A stretch of DNA of 64,000 nucleotides, taken from assembly GCA_951799445.1 (NCBI GenBank), contig OX637296.1:19530001-19594000 (forward strand), written 5' to 3'. The notes under the pieces are model-generated. The model was given only the letters and a program-made list of their open reading frames with translations. It did no database searches and was not told where the DNA came from. This DNA is from Pseudisothecium myosuroides (lineage: Eukaryota > Streptophyta > Bryopsida > Hypnales > Lembophyllaceae). The position numbers were made by a program, and so were the translations under genes. Numbering within the stretch: the stretch's first letter is position 1; each line of letters opens with the position of its first letter. Of the stretch, positions 11,431-22,868 are shown in pieces.

Positions 11431-12198
11431 TTAACCCCTAAAGTCCCAAGGCCATTTTTCCATGAAAAAATAGTCAAAACTGCCATTTCTAAAGCAAAGA
11501 ACAAAAAAAATTTAAATGTGTTTTTTGCATATTTAACCATAGGATCTTGTACTAGACAAGTGTAAGAATGTGTGGAAGAAATTTCAGAAACTTTGACCGC
11601 ATAGATTGCAAGATATTTGCATTTAAAGTAAAGGAATCAAGTTTTTTTGCACCTTGCTCAACTACATTTTGGGGCTTTGAACTTTCTTAACTTAAAATTT
11701 TGGCTCTAATGATTTTGAATTTCTAATTTTGTATGATGCAGAATTGAGTTGAGAATCTAAGAAAAAAAATTCAAAAAAGAAACACTTAGTTTTCACTCAT
11801 TAAAAATTTGTTAAATAGATGTAGGTTCAAGATTGAAGGAAAATTTAATAATTAATAGCTCTAAGATAGAGTTGAAGTATACTAATCTGAACGGTGAGAT
11901 TGTTCTAGCAAGAAATCTCAACCACGTAAAACTTTGTTTTTGAAAAATTGTCAAAATTGAGTCAAAAATGAATCCTACAAGTTATTTTTCAAGAAGATGC
12001 TCTAATTGCCCTAAAAATAAGATTTTCCATAATTTTTGCATACAAATCCAAATGGAATGAATCAAAGCTTTCAATGTAGATAAAAATAAAATCTATATGA
12101 AATTAATTTTTTAATTTTTTAAAATAAATAAAAAAAATATTGAAATTGATTTCTAAGATTATATACACGTGGAAAGCTTTGAACCATTCCATTTTGAG
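11431..12198. mobile_element. piggyBac-like non-autonomous element, truncated
   Basis: The intact end is TTAACCCCTAAAGTCCCAAG at 11431. The interior follows the right half of the element at 15371-16310 in inverted order: AAAACTGCCATTTCTA, CATAGGATCTT, GATTGCAAGATATTTG, AATCCAAATGGAATGA. The second TTAA end is absent. Near 12198 the sequence passes directly into duplication copy B, so the element was cut or recombined there and may mark the breakpoint of that duplication. Confidence 0.65.
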
Positions 12199-12607
12199 AA
12201 GTTTTACAAAAGGAAATAATACTAAGAACTTCAAATTTACTTTTTCCATGGAAAAATTCAATACAAATCATTGTGGCCTAACATAAAGATGACAAGAAGT
12301 TACTTAACTATGATAAAAGGAAATATAGGTGTTAACAAGTACAACTCCATGATGGATAGCATATTAGACATTCCAAAGGGTGCACAAAATTATTTCAATA
12401 AGCATACAACAACAAATCTCAAAGACATAAGTCTATATGCAAGCATGGAATGATCACCACTCAATCAAACATGTCCATATCCCTTCAAACTCAGTCCTCC
12501 ACATCCTTCATTGGCCATGGGACCATCGTCACAAAATGACATCAACCCTTACTTCAAAAATGATAGGTCGGGATGAAAATCTTGCATCCAATGTGCACTT
12601 TACATAC

Positions 12608-13190
12608 CTTGCACATGCGGGATCTTCCTTGGATATGAGAATCATCACGCCATGTCTCTGGTGGAACCTCCTTACAAACAGCATCCACAATGTCTTCTCG
12701 ACACTCCACTTCATCCAAACCACAAAGAGAAATGCTATTGATGTATCCAACACTTTGAAATCGGCCATCCACTCATCAAGGATTATTCTTCGGTCTTCCT
12801 TGGCCCACCTCTCCCACAATGACAACCAACGACCATGGTTCTCTTTCTCACGACAATGCTCACGTGTCAAGCCCAAGAACACAGGCATAATAACTAAATC
12901 TGGATCATGACCCTTCCTCATCACCAAAGCAAACAACTCCAACATCGGCCACTTGGTCCTGCAAAAGAAGTCCTCAGACAAAACCACCACTGCTACCTGA
13001 CATTGCCCAATTGCTCCGAAGAGTGCCTTTGGAAAGTCACATCCAATAGATAAACTTGTCCGAAGTATATCGAAAAAACAGGTATCTGTCATATCTTTCA
13101 ATATCCTTGTACAATTGCTTCACAAAGCTCTTTTGTGCGCCGCTGTGACTGAGGAAGATCTTATGCTTGGGCTCAGGTCGATTTTCATGC
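12608..13190 (-). pseudogene. TNL fragment B: TIR exon only
   Basis: The minus strand opens with PEPKHKIFLSHSGAQKSF and continues to IERYDRY. A T6 run (about 13073-13078) then shifts the frame; the new frame gives CFFDILRTSLSIGCDFPKAL, VVVLSEDFFCRTKWPMLEL and VIMPVFLGLT. A second shift, a one-base loss relative to gene A near 12750, leads into SISLCGLDEVECREDIV and DDSHIQGR, with a donor at 12607. The WPMLEL segment holds the glutamate that aligns with the TIR NADase catalytic residue. With no NB-ARC or LRR and two frameshifts it is a dead fragment. The T6 shift is shared with gene A. Confidence 0.8.
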
Positions 13191-13299
13191 TATGGAAGGC
13201 AAAGACCGAGCCCATCTGTGCTCTGTCTAAAGCTTGATTGTCCACCCATACCATAAGGAATGATTGCAAGTTGCCTTTCAAGATGGTTCTCACCCCTAC

Positions 13300-13568
13300 G
13301 TGGTGGAGCCTAAAGTAGTGTGACAAGCCTCCTACGGAGGCTTTTTTGCCCCCTGTTTAATCCCTTGGGAAAATGCTGGAACTTTTTATTTTTCACTCAT
13401 GAATTTTTTTGCAAATTCTGAATTCATATTTGCAATCAGAGGCCCCAAATTAGCTAGGAGAGGTCTAGAACATACCCTAAGGACGGCACAAAATAGGGGG
13501 TCTTTTTTTTACATTCACCCCTGGCTTTACCTCCGCAAGAGGCTCGTCGCACTACTTTAGGCTCAACC
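13300..13568. mobile_element. MITE with about 35-bp inverted repeats in copy B
   Basis: The left end GTGGTGGAGCCTAAAGTAGT and the right end (reverse complement GGTTGAGCCTAAAGTAGTGC) continue as matching repeats through AGCCTC..GGAGG. CCCCTAC flanks both sides (13293-13299 and 13569-13575), a 7-8 bp target duplication. The paralogous site in gene A's upstream DNA (about 7575-7590, CACCCCTACACACC) is uninterrupted. The superfamily is uncertain; an 8-bp duplication would suit hAT. Confidence 0.7.
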
Positions 13569-13855
13569 CCCCTACACACCAGCAGGAAATCACCAAATCG
13601 CAGATGCAATATGTCATTTGCTAGAAACATGCCAAGCTCTGCTTCCTTACACATGCAGTGCAATCAAATATCACATTCAAGTGTAAAGTCATTATTCAAA
13701 TTGACTAATGCAATAGAAATCCAAACGAAGAGCAATTGATAGGAAAACGACATGATCCAACTAATTACTTCAAACGCCTTCTCCAATATATCCCTCTCAT
13801 GTGAGCAGATTGAAACCATACATATGACTGCACAAGGATGTAGCAATCAAACCTC

Positions 13856-14084
13856 TTAACCCCTAAACGCTTCATTCCTTTTTTGAATTTTTGCACATTT
13901 TTGCTTATATCTTTGTACACAAATATCATTTATTGGAATTTCGTGAATCTATTTGTCAAGGAAGGTTGTCTTTTCTAGATTCAAGTATTACATTGGATGA
14001 AGGAGAAGTTTGTTGGACTGTAGAGTGCCTTGAAACCCTCCATTCATCGACCAAAATATGGACGTCAGAGCGCTTCAGGGTTAA
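13856..14084. mobile_element. piggyBac-like MITE, 229 bp, in copy B
   Basis: TTAA flanks both ends. The left end is TTAACCCCTAAACGCTTC; the right end, reversed, is TTAACCCTGAAGCGCTC. The equivalent place in copy A (about 8632-8650, ACCTCTTCACAATGTTGCT) is uninterrupted, so the insert plus one TTAA is precisely the extra sequence. The element at 47294-47870 shares the AGCGCTC..GACGTCC end and is its closest relative here. Confidence 0.75.
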
Positions 14085-14200
14085 CAATGTTGCTACTAGG
14101 AAGCGTAGCCATGGTGCTGTTGTGACTTAGCAAGACACTCAGTTTGGGCTCTGGCAGATTTTCGTACAACAAAAGACGAAGACCAAGCCCATTTGTGCCT
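14085..14200 (-). pseudogene. TIR-start fragment ending in TMATLPSSN, copy 3
   Basis: The minus strand reads LPEPKLSVLLSHNSTMATLP followed by SSN. It matches the fragments at 7765-8031 and 8600-8693 and is cut on its downstream side by the piggyBac-like insertion ending at 14084. Across the insertion the pattern resumes toward KR.DCY. Confidence 0.4.
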
Positions 14201-14524
14201 AGTAATTGGTCCCTGAAGCTCCCACACCATCAGGAATGACTGGAATCTCACTTTCAAGAAGTTTCTCATCCCTACACATGAAAAAGCAAACACCAAATCA
14301 CGAATGCAGTTTGCTAGTTGACAAAAAGTATATGAAGGTCTACTGCTTTACACAAGCACTTTCAGTTTCTAGTCCAAACTCGTAATTCAAATTGGCCAAT
14401 TCAATACAAATTTGAAGTAACAGCAAAAAATATTGAAATGCACAAGCCAAGCCATCACTTGAAATGCCCTCTCTGAAAAGTTATATCCTTCTCATGTGCA
14501 CGGATCAAAAACATGCATATGGCA

Positions 14525-14600
14525 ATACAATGAGGTAGCAATCCAACCTCTTGACAATGCTGCTATCAGTGACTGTAGCCACGATGCCACCACCCCATTC
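14525..14600 (-). pseudogene. TIR-start fragment, copy 4 (weak)
   Basis: The minus strand reads GIVATVTDSSIVKRLDCYLI, aligning with TMATLPGSNIVKRFDCYI in the other copies. It is too short to stand alone; the repeated context upstream of it supports the assignment. Confidence 0.3.
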
Positions 14601-14749
14601 CATGCTTGTGGACTTTGTGCATCACCATTTGGTAGAGTCGGGGTGTAAATCCATAGGTATTGCTCCTGACAAAGTCACAAACTGCTGATGATGAAATCTC
14701 ATAAATGACCCTGCATTCCACTATGGCAAGCTGAAGAGTCTTGCACTTC

Positions 14750-15370
14750 TAAAATGATTGTTGAGTCAAACCTAGTCTTAAAGTTCAGTCTTGGATCACC
14801 ACATTTCTACTAGTGAGGCTCCAAACAATTTTGGTAGCTCCTCAAGCTATAGACAACATTATGCATTCAAGAGTGTCAAATTGTTCAACTTTTCCAAAAG
14901 ATTTAGGTACATTTTGGATTTCACTTTCTTTGAGATCCACTTGACTTAGAAAGTCAGAATTAGGAGGCCCTTAAACCAATACGGTAGCTTCTCAAGCTTG
15001 CAACAACCCTATAGATTCAATACTTCTAAGTTGCTCAACTTTTCAAAACATTTGGCTAAAATTTTAGACTCTACTTCTTCTGAAATTCAATTGACTCAAG
15101 TTTTGAAGGCCTTCAAATATATCTGGTAGCTTCTTCACTTTGTAACAACCCTATAGATTCAATACTTCTGACTTAACTTTCAAAGCATGCAAGGTATTTC
15201 TGGATTCCATTTCCCCTAAGACGAAGTCCGTACACATCTTCTAAGTGTACCTCAACATTGGCTAATAAATGATACACTTTCTAGTAATTGAAAATCTCAA
15301 ACTATAGAGTAGTTCTACAAATCTAGCTTTCGCAAATTTGTGAGTTGTCTGAAAGAACTAGGAAAACCTC
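14750..15370 (-). pseudogene. Degenerate LRR remnants
   Basis: Recurring plus-strand phrases such as GGTAGCTTCTCAAGCTTGCA, AGATTCAATACTTCTAAGTT and GCTCAACTTTTCAAAA are the reverse-strand signature of the 141-bp LRR unit of gene C. Three to four units can be followed, with frameshifts. It is either the far end of gene C's former LRR array or another TNL's LRR exon. The piggyBac-like element at 15371 is inserted in it. Confidence 0.6.
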
Positions 15371-16310
15371 TTAACCCCTAAAGGACCGTTGTCTCTTTGG
15401 GGGACAAATGCGTTTTCGGGTAGGTACCTACGGGTTGAAATTTTCTCCTGATTTTTTGAAACTTTTTCTGGAGCTTGAACAGCTGATTAGCTTCGTGGGA
15501 ATATAATTTTTTTCACAATCGGTGCCTGGAAACAATAGTTATGACCAAATAAGCTCAAAACAGGGGATGGTGGGCAGCCCGGGTAGCAAAAAAGAATTGG
15601 CAAAAATTTGATTTTTTTTTTAATATTTTTTTTCTCATAGATTATATTTTTGTCTATCTGGAAAGAGTTGATTCATTTCATTTGGATTTGTTATGAGAAA
15701 GTTATGGACATTCTTGTTTTTCGGGTAGTTAGAGCATCTTCTTGAAAAAATAACTTGTAGGATTCATTTTTGAATGCTATTTTTGGAATTTTTCAAAAAA
15801 AAATAAATTCTTATAGTTTAGTTTACTTGTTAGAACAATCTCACCATTGGGATTAGTGTATTTTAATTCCATCTAAAATATATGAATATTTTAGATTTTC
15901 CTTCTATCTCGTACCTACTTCTACTTAATAATTATTTTAGGATTGATAATTAAGTTTTTTTGAATAATTTTTTTTCCCCCTAGACTCTCAACTCAATTCT
16001 CCACTATAAAGATTTAAAGCTCAAAACTCTATAGTGCAAAAATTTCAAGTTAAAAATGTTCAAAGTCAAAAAATCTAGTCCCGCAATGTGCTGAAAAACT
16101 TGTTTTTTCCACTTTAAACACAAATATCTTGCAATCTGTATGGTCAAAAATTCTGAAATTTTTTCCATACATTCTCATACTAGTTAGGTGTAAGATCCTA
16201 TAGTTAGATGTGCAGAAAAAACATTTTTCAATTTCTTTTACTGTTTGCTATAGAAATGGCAGTTTTCAATGTTTTTTGGCAGAAAAAGGTCTCAGTCCTT
16301 TAGGGGTTAA
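15371..16310. mobile_element. piggyBac-like non-autonomous element, 940 bp
   Basis: TTAA flanks are at 15371-15374 and 16307-16310. The left end TTAACCCCTAAAGGACCG and the reversed right end TTAACCCCTAAAGGACTG match over about 16 bp. No transposase frame is present. The 937-bp element at 33539-34475 is a close copy in the same orientation, down to GGCAAAAATTTGAT and GATTATATTTTTGTCTAT. A TTAA duplication with CCC..GGG ends is the piggyBac hallmark; assignment rests on ends and target only. Confidence 0.75.
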
Positions 16311-17999
16311 AGCTCCGGTAACACAAAGATCTAGATTTATCAAGTTGTACAATTTTGAATGACTCATGCAAATTTTGGATAGTAAATCCGGGGAGATTAC
16401 TCCTTGTAAAATAAGGTATACACTTGAGTTAAGAAGGTATTTGATGTGGAGCTATTTACCTTGATTATTGCATTTAAGATGACCATATTTTTACATAAAA
16501 AGCTATGAGGGGTATATTTCCAATACCCTATGGTTTTTATAAATTCATTCATGCAAGTTTTTAAGTGGGTATACCTTACATATAAAATTTAAGTGTACAA
16601 TTGATCAGGTTAAAAGACCAACTATCTACTGAATGATCAATTGAAAATTTAGAGAGGTTCCTATGAAATCAATTTTCATTGGACATTCACAAAATTTTGA
16701 TACAAGGTGTGAACATATTTTCCCTTATTGAGAATATATTTTTTGTTGATTGAGTATCCAAATCAAAATTTATATTGCTTTGAACTTTTCTAGTAGCCCA
16801 GATAATTTGGGCATCTTTTGGGCCCCTTTTGCAAAAATGCTCATCAACTTTTGAAATTTGGCATGTACATAACTAATAAAATATGGCATACAATTTTCAA
16901 GAAAAAATTTAGTTCTCAAATCACATACTAAGAAGAGTCAAACTTCATTAGCTATGTTGGAGTGGCTTCAAGAAAAAACATTTTCTTCTAACTTCAAGCC
17001 CTATTATCTTGCAATATGTGAAGTCGAAGTTCTTGAAAATTTTCTACATATTCCAAATGTTTGTCCCTAATTTTTTCTTCTTTAGATTTTAAATAAATAT
17101 TTTTTGATTGCACAAGAAATCATCAAAAAATGACTAGTGTATTGCTAGTGCACTTAACCTCCTTACATTGCAGGTTGATTTAGAGTAAGCTAGACTCTAT
17201 ATTTGCTTTTGAAAATTTTCATAGATAAACCTAACATCATATACATATAAATGGCTAAAATCCTCATTTTTTTATCGAGCAAAAAAATTTCTCCAAGAGG
17301 GCTTGAAGTTTGTTGACTTTGTTTCGCACAAATAAAAAGAGTTTTTTTTCTAACTTCAAACGTTATAATCTTTCAATCCACGTGGTCAAATGGGCTGAAA
17401 TTTATTCCATACATTGCCTTACTTTTTTAATACACTTTTGTATGGTTGGTTTTCAAAATAATAATAATAATAATTTTGGACAATACATCAAAAATGGGTA
17501 GTTTTGAACTTTTCCTCTTTCAAAACACCCTTTGGCCTTTATGGATTAATAACAAATTTACCATTGAATAGTTCAAAATCCCCATTGAAACTATTCCGTT
17601 AACATTTTATTCAATAATTATGAATATATTTAACATTTATGGCTTCAATGAATGAAGTTAAACAGACTATAAACTTTATCTTCATGGAGTACAGTTTTTA
17701 GTTCATTGAACTTACTAAAATAACCTTCTCTATTTGTACAATGTAACAATTTTTGCCACTTGTGGTCAATGCCTTACATTTACATTTCATTTTTTTGATA
17801 TATACACTACTAATTCTGTGACACAATTTCAATCAACCACCCTTCATTGTAGATTTTCTTGGCTATGTCCATTTCATCATCCACATGAAATTATTTGTCC
17901 ACATCAATACTCATTGTACTATGAAAAATTTGCACGGCCTCTATTTGTCAAGGCTAACTTATTAAAAAAAATTCCTACTACATGATGTTTTTATATACC
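16311..17999. other. Non-coding stretch with eroded repeat remnants
   Basis: About 16311-16400 still resembles LRR-flanking sequence. Two blocks (about 16970-17070 and 17335-17540) resemble the right half of the piggyBac-like elements: TTCTAACTTCAA, AATCTTTCAAT or CTTGCAAT, then CATACATT..CTTAC. A short (AAT)n run lies near 17456-17475. No gene was recognised. Confidence 0.4.
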
Positions 18000-18441
18000 T
18001 TAATTTATATATAATAGAGTATGTAGCATTTCATGGACCCTATAGTAGCCCTCCATATTATATAATTTTTTTCTCCTTTGAATTAAATGGACCCTATCTT
18101 TTAACTCACGTAGTTTTCTAAAAAACCAAGAGTGATCTCTCCGTGATAGTAGACTCAAATAGAACCAAGTCCCTAAGATTTGTGAGACCTCCAAAAGACT
18201 CAAGCAAATTTTAGATTCTACATAATTAAAGATTCAAATTTGGAAGACTTCTAAGATCCCCAAAAGATTTAGGCAAATTTTGGATTCTACTTTGTCCAAG
18301 ATCCAGATGATTCAGATTTATGAGGCCTCCAAATAAATAAATTTGATAGCTCCACAAGCTCACCACAAGTTGTTCAACTTTACAAAAGATTCCAATAAAT
18401 TTTGGATTCCACTCCAGGTCATTGCAAGAAAGACCTTCCAT
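18000..18441 (-). pseudogene. Degenerate LRR remnant
   Basis: The minus strand reads LFGGLINLNHLDLGQSRIQN followed by LPKSFGDL, clearly the GGLQNLKNLDLEGSRIQSLP pattern of gene C. It then decays, with a later piece SLLEVSQILGTW..LSLLSR near 18200-18130. It has frameshifts and no start, and is probably a detached part of the gene C LRR region. Confidence 0.6.
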
Positions 18442-18449
18442 TTTTTGTA

Positions 18450-19144
18450 GCGTTTTTCACAATACCCATTTTTTTCTTTTTGGGGGGTTTATAATTAGAA
18501 AATCAATTTTAAAAAAATATAAAAAATTTATTTTATATATACACCTTCAAGAAAAAGGTAACCTAGAAAGGAAAAGCATAGAAAAATTTTCTAAGTAGGA
18601 GAACTAGAAAAACCCTAAATCTCATGAAAATAGGGCCAATCACAGTAATTTCACATTTTAATTTGTAAAAAATAGAAAAAATAATAAATAATTAAACCAA
18701 AATTTTTCCATTTGGAAAGAATTCATAATGATGAGATTTCACCAAAAGATTGATCTTAGAACCATCTTCATTGTTCAGAAATTGCATGCAATGGGATTGC
18801 TATTTGCACTCAAGTGGAGAACACAAAATAATATATTTTTAGATTTCCTGTGGTAGAAATATGCTTTCCTACTATGCAAATAGACCATGAAAATTTCAGC
18901 TCCAGATCATTAAATTTGGGGACTCCTAATGTAGTGAAAATCCCTAAACCTTACAGTTTGACAAATTAACAAAAATGATATTTAAATATAAAATGATTTT
19001 TTTTAATTTCTAAAAAATAAGGGATCTGATTACCATAAAGTTAGACATCTCCAATAAAAATTTATGTTCATTGGACTTTTGCTTCAAAAGTTATAGCAGA
19101 TGAAAGGAGAGTCATTGTCATTGTGACTAGTAAATAGGACAAGT
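18450..19144. other. AT-rich stretch between LRR remnants
   Basis: No LRR signature, gene or terminal repeats were found. It separates the 18.0-18.44 kb LRR remnant from the array above 19.15 kb and so may be an old, unrecognised insertion. Confidence 0.35.
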
Positions 19145-19416
19145 CTGTCTTGCAATGACCCCTCCCTTCAAGATCCAAATTTTTCAAACTTTGGAGTTCT
19201 CCAAAGTCCAAACAAATTTGGTAGCTCCACAAGCTCACAACAATCCCATAGATTCAATAAATCCAAATTGCTCAACTTTTCAAAAGATTTGGATAAACCC
19301 TAGATTCCACAACCTTCAAGATCCAAGTTTTTCAAAGTTCAGAAGCCTCCAAATGAATTAGGTAGCTCTTCAAGCTTACCACAGTATTGTACATAGATTC
19401 AACAAATCCAAGTTGC
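19145..19416 (-). pseudogene. Out-of-frame tail of the gene C LRR array
   Basis: Just past the stop at 19417 the DNA still carries the 141-bp unit signature, e.g. reverse strand AGTTGAGCAATTTGGATTTA and GGTAGCTC on the plus strand. A small indel at PQFF|RC shifts the frame, where SFGKLSNL would be expected. At least two further units can be traced to about 19150, showing that gene C once had a longer LRR domain. Confidence 0.65.
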
Positions 19417-19494
19417 TCAACATCTAAAAAATTGAGGTAAGCTTTGAATTCCACTCTCTTCAAGATCTAAGTTTTTCAAGTTTAGGAGGCTTCC

Positions 19495-21327
19495 AAATGG
19501 ATCTTTTAGCTTCTTGAGCTTGCGACAAAAATGGGAATTCAACACTTTAAAGTTGTTCAACTTCTCCCAAGATTCAGGTGAACTTTGAATTCCACTTCCT
19601 TGAAGATCCAAGTTTTTCAAATTTTGGAGGCCACCAAATGAATCTAGTAGCCCCACGAGCCTATAGCAAGCTTGTAGATTCAACTCCTCTAAGTTGCTCA
19701 ACCTTCCAAAAGATTCAGGTAAACTTTGGATTCTACTTCCTTTAAGATCCAAGTTTGTCAAATTTTGAAGGTTGCCAAAAGAGTTTGGTAGCTTCTTGAG
19801 CTTACGACAATACCATAGATCCAACACTTCCAAACTACTCAACTTTCCAAAAGATTCAGGTAACCTTTGGATTTTACTCCCTTCAAGATCCAAGTTTTTC
19901 AAATTTTGGAGTCCTATAAAAGACTCGGGTAGCTTCTTGAGCTTGCGAGAATACTGTAAATCCAACACTTCCAAGTTGCTCAACTTTCCAAAAGATTCAG
20001 GTAAACTTTGGATTCTACTCCCTTCAAGATCTAAATTTTTCAAGTTTTGGAGGTCTCCAATAGAATCTACTAGCTTCTTGAGCTTGCGACAACATCGTAA
20101 ATCCAATACTTCCAAGTTGCTCAACTTTCCAAAAGATTCAGGTAAACATTGGATTCCACTCCCTTGAAGATTTAAGTTTTTCAAATTTTGGAGGTCTCTA
20201 AATGAATCTGGTAGCTTCTTAAACTTGCCACAATCTTGTAGATCTAACACTTCCAAATTGCTTAGCTTTCCAAAAGATTCAGATAAACTTTGAACTCCAC
20301 TTCTTTGAAGATTTAAGTTTTTCAAATTTTGAAGGTCTCCAAAAGAATTTGGTAGATTCTTGAGCTCACCACAATCTTGTAGATCCAACACTTCCAAGTT
20401 AGTCAACTTTCCAAAAGATTCAGGTAAAATTTGGATTATACTCCCTCGAAAATCGAAGTTTTTAAAATTTTGGAGGTCTCCAAATGAATTTGGTAGCTTC
20501 TTGAGTTTGCGACAAGAATATGGATTCAAAACTATTAAGTTACTCAACTTTCCAAATGATTCAGGTAAATTTTGGATTCCACTTCTTTGAAGATCCAAAT
20601 TTTTCAAATTTTGGAGGTCTCCAAATGAATCTGGTAGCTCTACAAACTCATTACAATATTGTAGATTCAACACTTCCAAGTTGCTCAACCTTCCAAAAGC
20701 TTTAGGTAAAATTTGGATTCCACTCAATTCAAAATCCAAATTTTTCAAGCTTTGAAGGCCTCCAAATGAATCTAGTAGTTCAACAAACTTATTACAAAAT
20801 CGTAGATTCAACACTTCCAAGTTGCTCAACTTTCCAAAAGATTCAGGTAAACTTTGGATTCTACTCCCTTGAAGAACCAAGTTTTTTAAGTTTTGGAGGC
20901 CTCCAAAAGAATCTGGTAGCCCCACTAGCCTATTACAAGCCCATAGATTCAACACCTCCAAGTTGCTCAACTTTCCAAAAGATTCAGGAAAACTTTTGAT
21001 TCCACTCCTTTGAAGATCCAAATTTTTCAAATTTTGGAGGCCTCCAAAAGACTCAGGTAGCTCCACAAGTTCACCACAATACCGTAGATTTAACACTTGC
21101 AAGGTGCTCAACTTTCCAAAAGATTCAGGTAGACGTTGAATTCTACTCCCTTCAAGACCCAAGTTTTTTAAGTTTTGGAGGCCCCCAAAGGAATTTGGGA
21201 GCTTCTTGAGCTTGCAACAACATTGTAAGTCCAACACTTCTAAGTTGTTCAACCTTCCAAAAGATTCAGGTAAACTTTGGATTCCACTCCCTTCAAGATC
21301 CAAGTTTTTCAAATTTTGGAGGCCTCC
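19495..21327 (-). repeat. Thirteen tandem 141-bp units encoding double LRRs
   Basis: Thirteen consecutive complete units of exactly 47 residues follow GGLQNLKNLDLEGSGIQSLP then ESFGKLSNLEVLDLQ.C.KL and KKLPDSF. A partial fourteenth unit ends at the stop at 19417. Each holds two LRRs of 23-24 residues. Units differ mainly at solvent-exposed positions (EGS/QRS/QGS, G/R before IQ, the residues around C). Constant length with no internal indels suggests growth by unequal crossing-over while coding. Confidence 0.9.
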
Positions 21328-22577
21328 AAATGAATCTGGTAGCCCCACGAGCCTACAACAAGATCGTAGATTTAAAACTTCCAACTTCCTTAAATTTTCG
21401 AAAGATTCAGGCAATCTATTGACTGAAACATCTCTCCAAAACAATATCACCAACTCATTGTTCCTAGGTGTGTCTGGAAATTGTCTCAATGGTGCATCCA
21501 TATTGATGTAATCAAGCCAACGCAAATTTTCTGGAAGTGATGACATCAAAAACAAGCCACCCTTGCATTTGAATATACGCAATCTTTTCATAAGAGGGAG
21601 GTCAACATGAATTCCAGGAATCCATGGAAGAATCAAAGTTTGAAGAGAAATTGGTAGAGGCTGCATAGACACATCCCAATAAAACCAAAATACACTTAAA
21701 AAGCTTCAATATGCAGGGTTTTCTTGGATCAAACTAGGCATAGGTAAATTCAAAAAGAATATATTGCATGCTTCAATTACTAAAATTACAAGACTACATA
21801 CACAACAATTCATAGATTCTCAAACAATCAAACTGAATATTCATTCCTTCTATATTGTATTTTTATTGTAGCCACAAAAAAAATGCATAATAAAACTCAA
21901 TATTAAAAAGATTGAAAAAATAAAAGTTCAAAAGTTACAAACCATACCTCACTCCTATTCAACAATGCCAAGGATTCGGAACCCTACAAGTGTTCGCAAA
22001 TACCCACACTTGCTCTTTTCAGCTTGGAAATTTCACGACCCATGTCTCTCAAGTGGTCGTGCATGCAAAAAGCGCCAGACTCATCTACTATGATCAAGGC
22101 CTTCTCAACAAGGCTCCGGACACCCAATGCTGCAGACCAACTTTGGGATCTCCAAACAAGTTTAGCCATCTCAACAGAAGCTCCTAATAATGCACATGCA
22201 ATATCCAAAAACATTTCTTGATGTTCTTTTTGAAGAGAGTCATAGCTAATCCGAAGACAATCAAATATCTTCCTCTCGTCCATGATAGTACCACATTTCA
22301 ACTTCTTCAAAACTTCCTCCCAAATCTCCACATCCTCCTCGTCCCTCAAAAGAGATCCACAAACCTTCAATACCAACTGTCGTAGTGTAAATTTTTGTTT
22401 TTTCTAAGTTACTTAAAATTTGGAACGGAAACCGTAGCTAGGGATCCGGATTCGAGTAAAGAGGTAACGGAAAACTGGAATTTAACTACGGAACGGAAGT
22501 AGTGGACAATCCGGATTCGATCGGAATCTAACTCGGATTAGGTCTGGAACGGATTTGGTCATGATGATAGATCAGAC

Positions 22578-22585
22578 TATAAATA
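22578..22585 (+). promoter_or_regulatory. Putative TATA box of the inserted element
   Basis: TATAAATA lies 291 bases before the first ATG (22869) of the element's frame and is followed by a pyrimidine-rich leader. A second candidate, TATATAAG at 24809-24816, lies downstream of the frame and could drive transcription outward. Confidence 0.4.
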
Positions 22586-22868
22586 GGCTGACCAGTCCAG
22601 TTGCCACTCTTTTTCAAACTTCGTTTACTGGAAGCGTCCTCTCTGCGCATACTTAGCTCTCTTCCCAGCGCTTTGCTTTCTTGTTTTGTGAGTGTGATTG
22701 TGAGAGTGTTAGTGTATTAGTGGATAGGTGTGCGCAGTGTGTTAGTGTGTGCTGCAGGGTTAGTGCTTTTCCAGTTGAGATCGGAGGAGAAAAGCGAGGA
22801 AACGGGACGTGCGGCTAGGAGAGAGAAAGGTAGCCTCGGTGAGAATCCGGTTAGCACAGCGCGTGTCC

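Larger units (their letters stand above)
12199..14600. repeat. Segmental duplication, copy B
   Basis: This is the direct counterpart of 6559-8870. It keeps the 38 bp deleted from copy A's TIR, so the duplication predates that deletion. It contains only TIR exon 1 and upstream material; the NB-ARC and LRR exons are missing. Two transposons absent from copy A are inserted here, at 13300-13568 and 13856-14084. Confidence 0.8.

Noticed and set aside
19772..20999. Several plus-strand frames of 60-130 codons with repeated SLRQ..KSNTSKLLNFPKDSGK
   Set aside because: They lie antisense to the gene C LRR array; the repetition is imposed by the 141-bp unit on the other strand.
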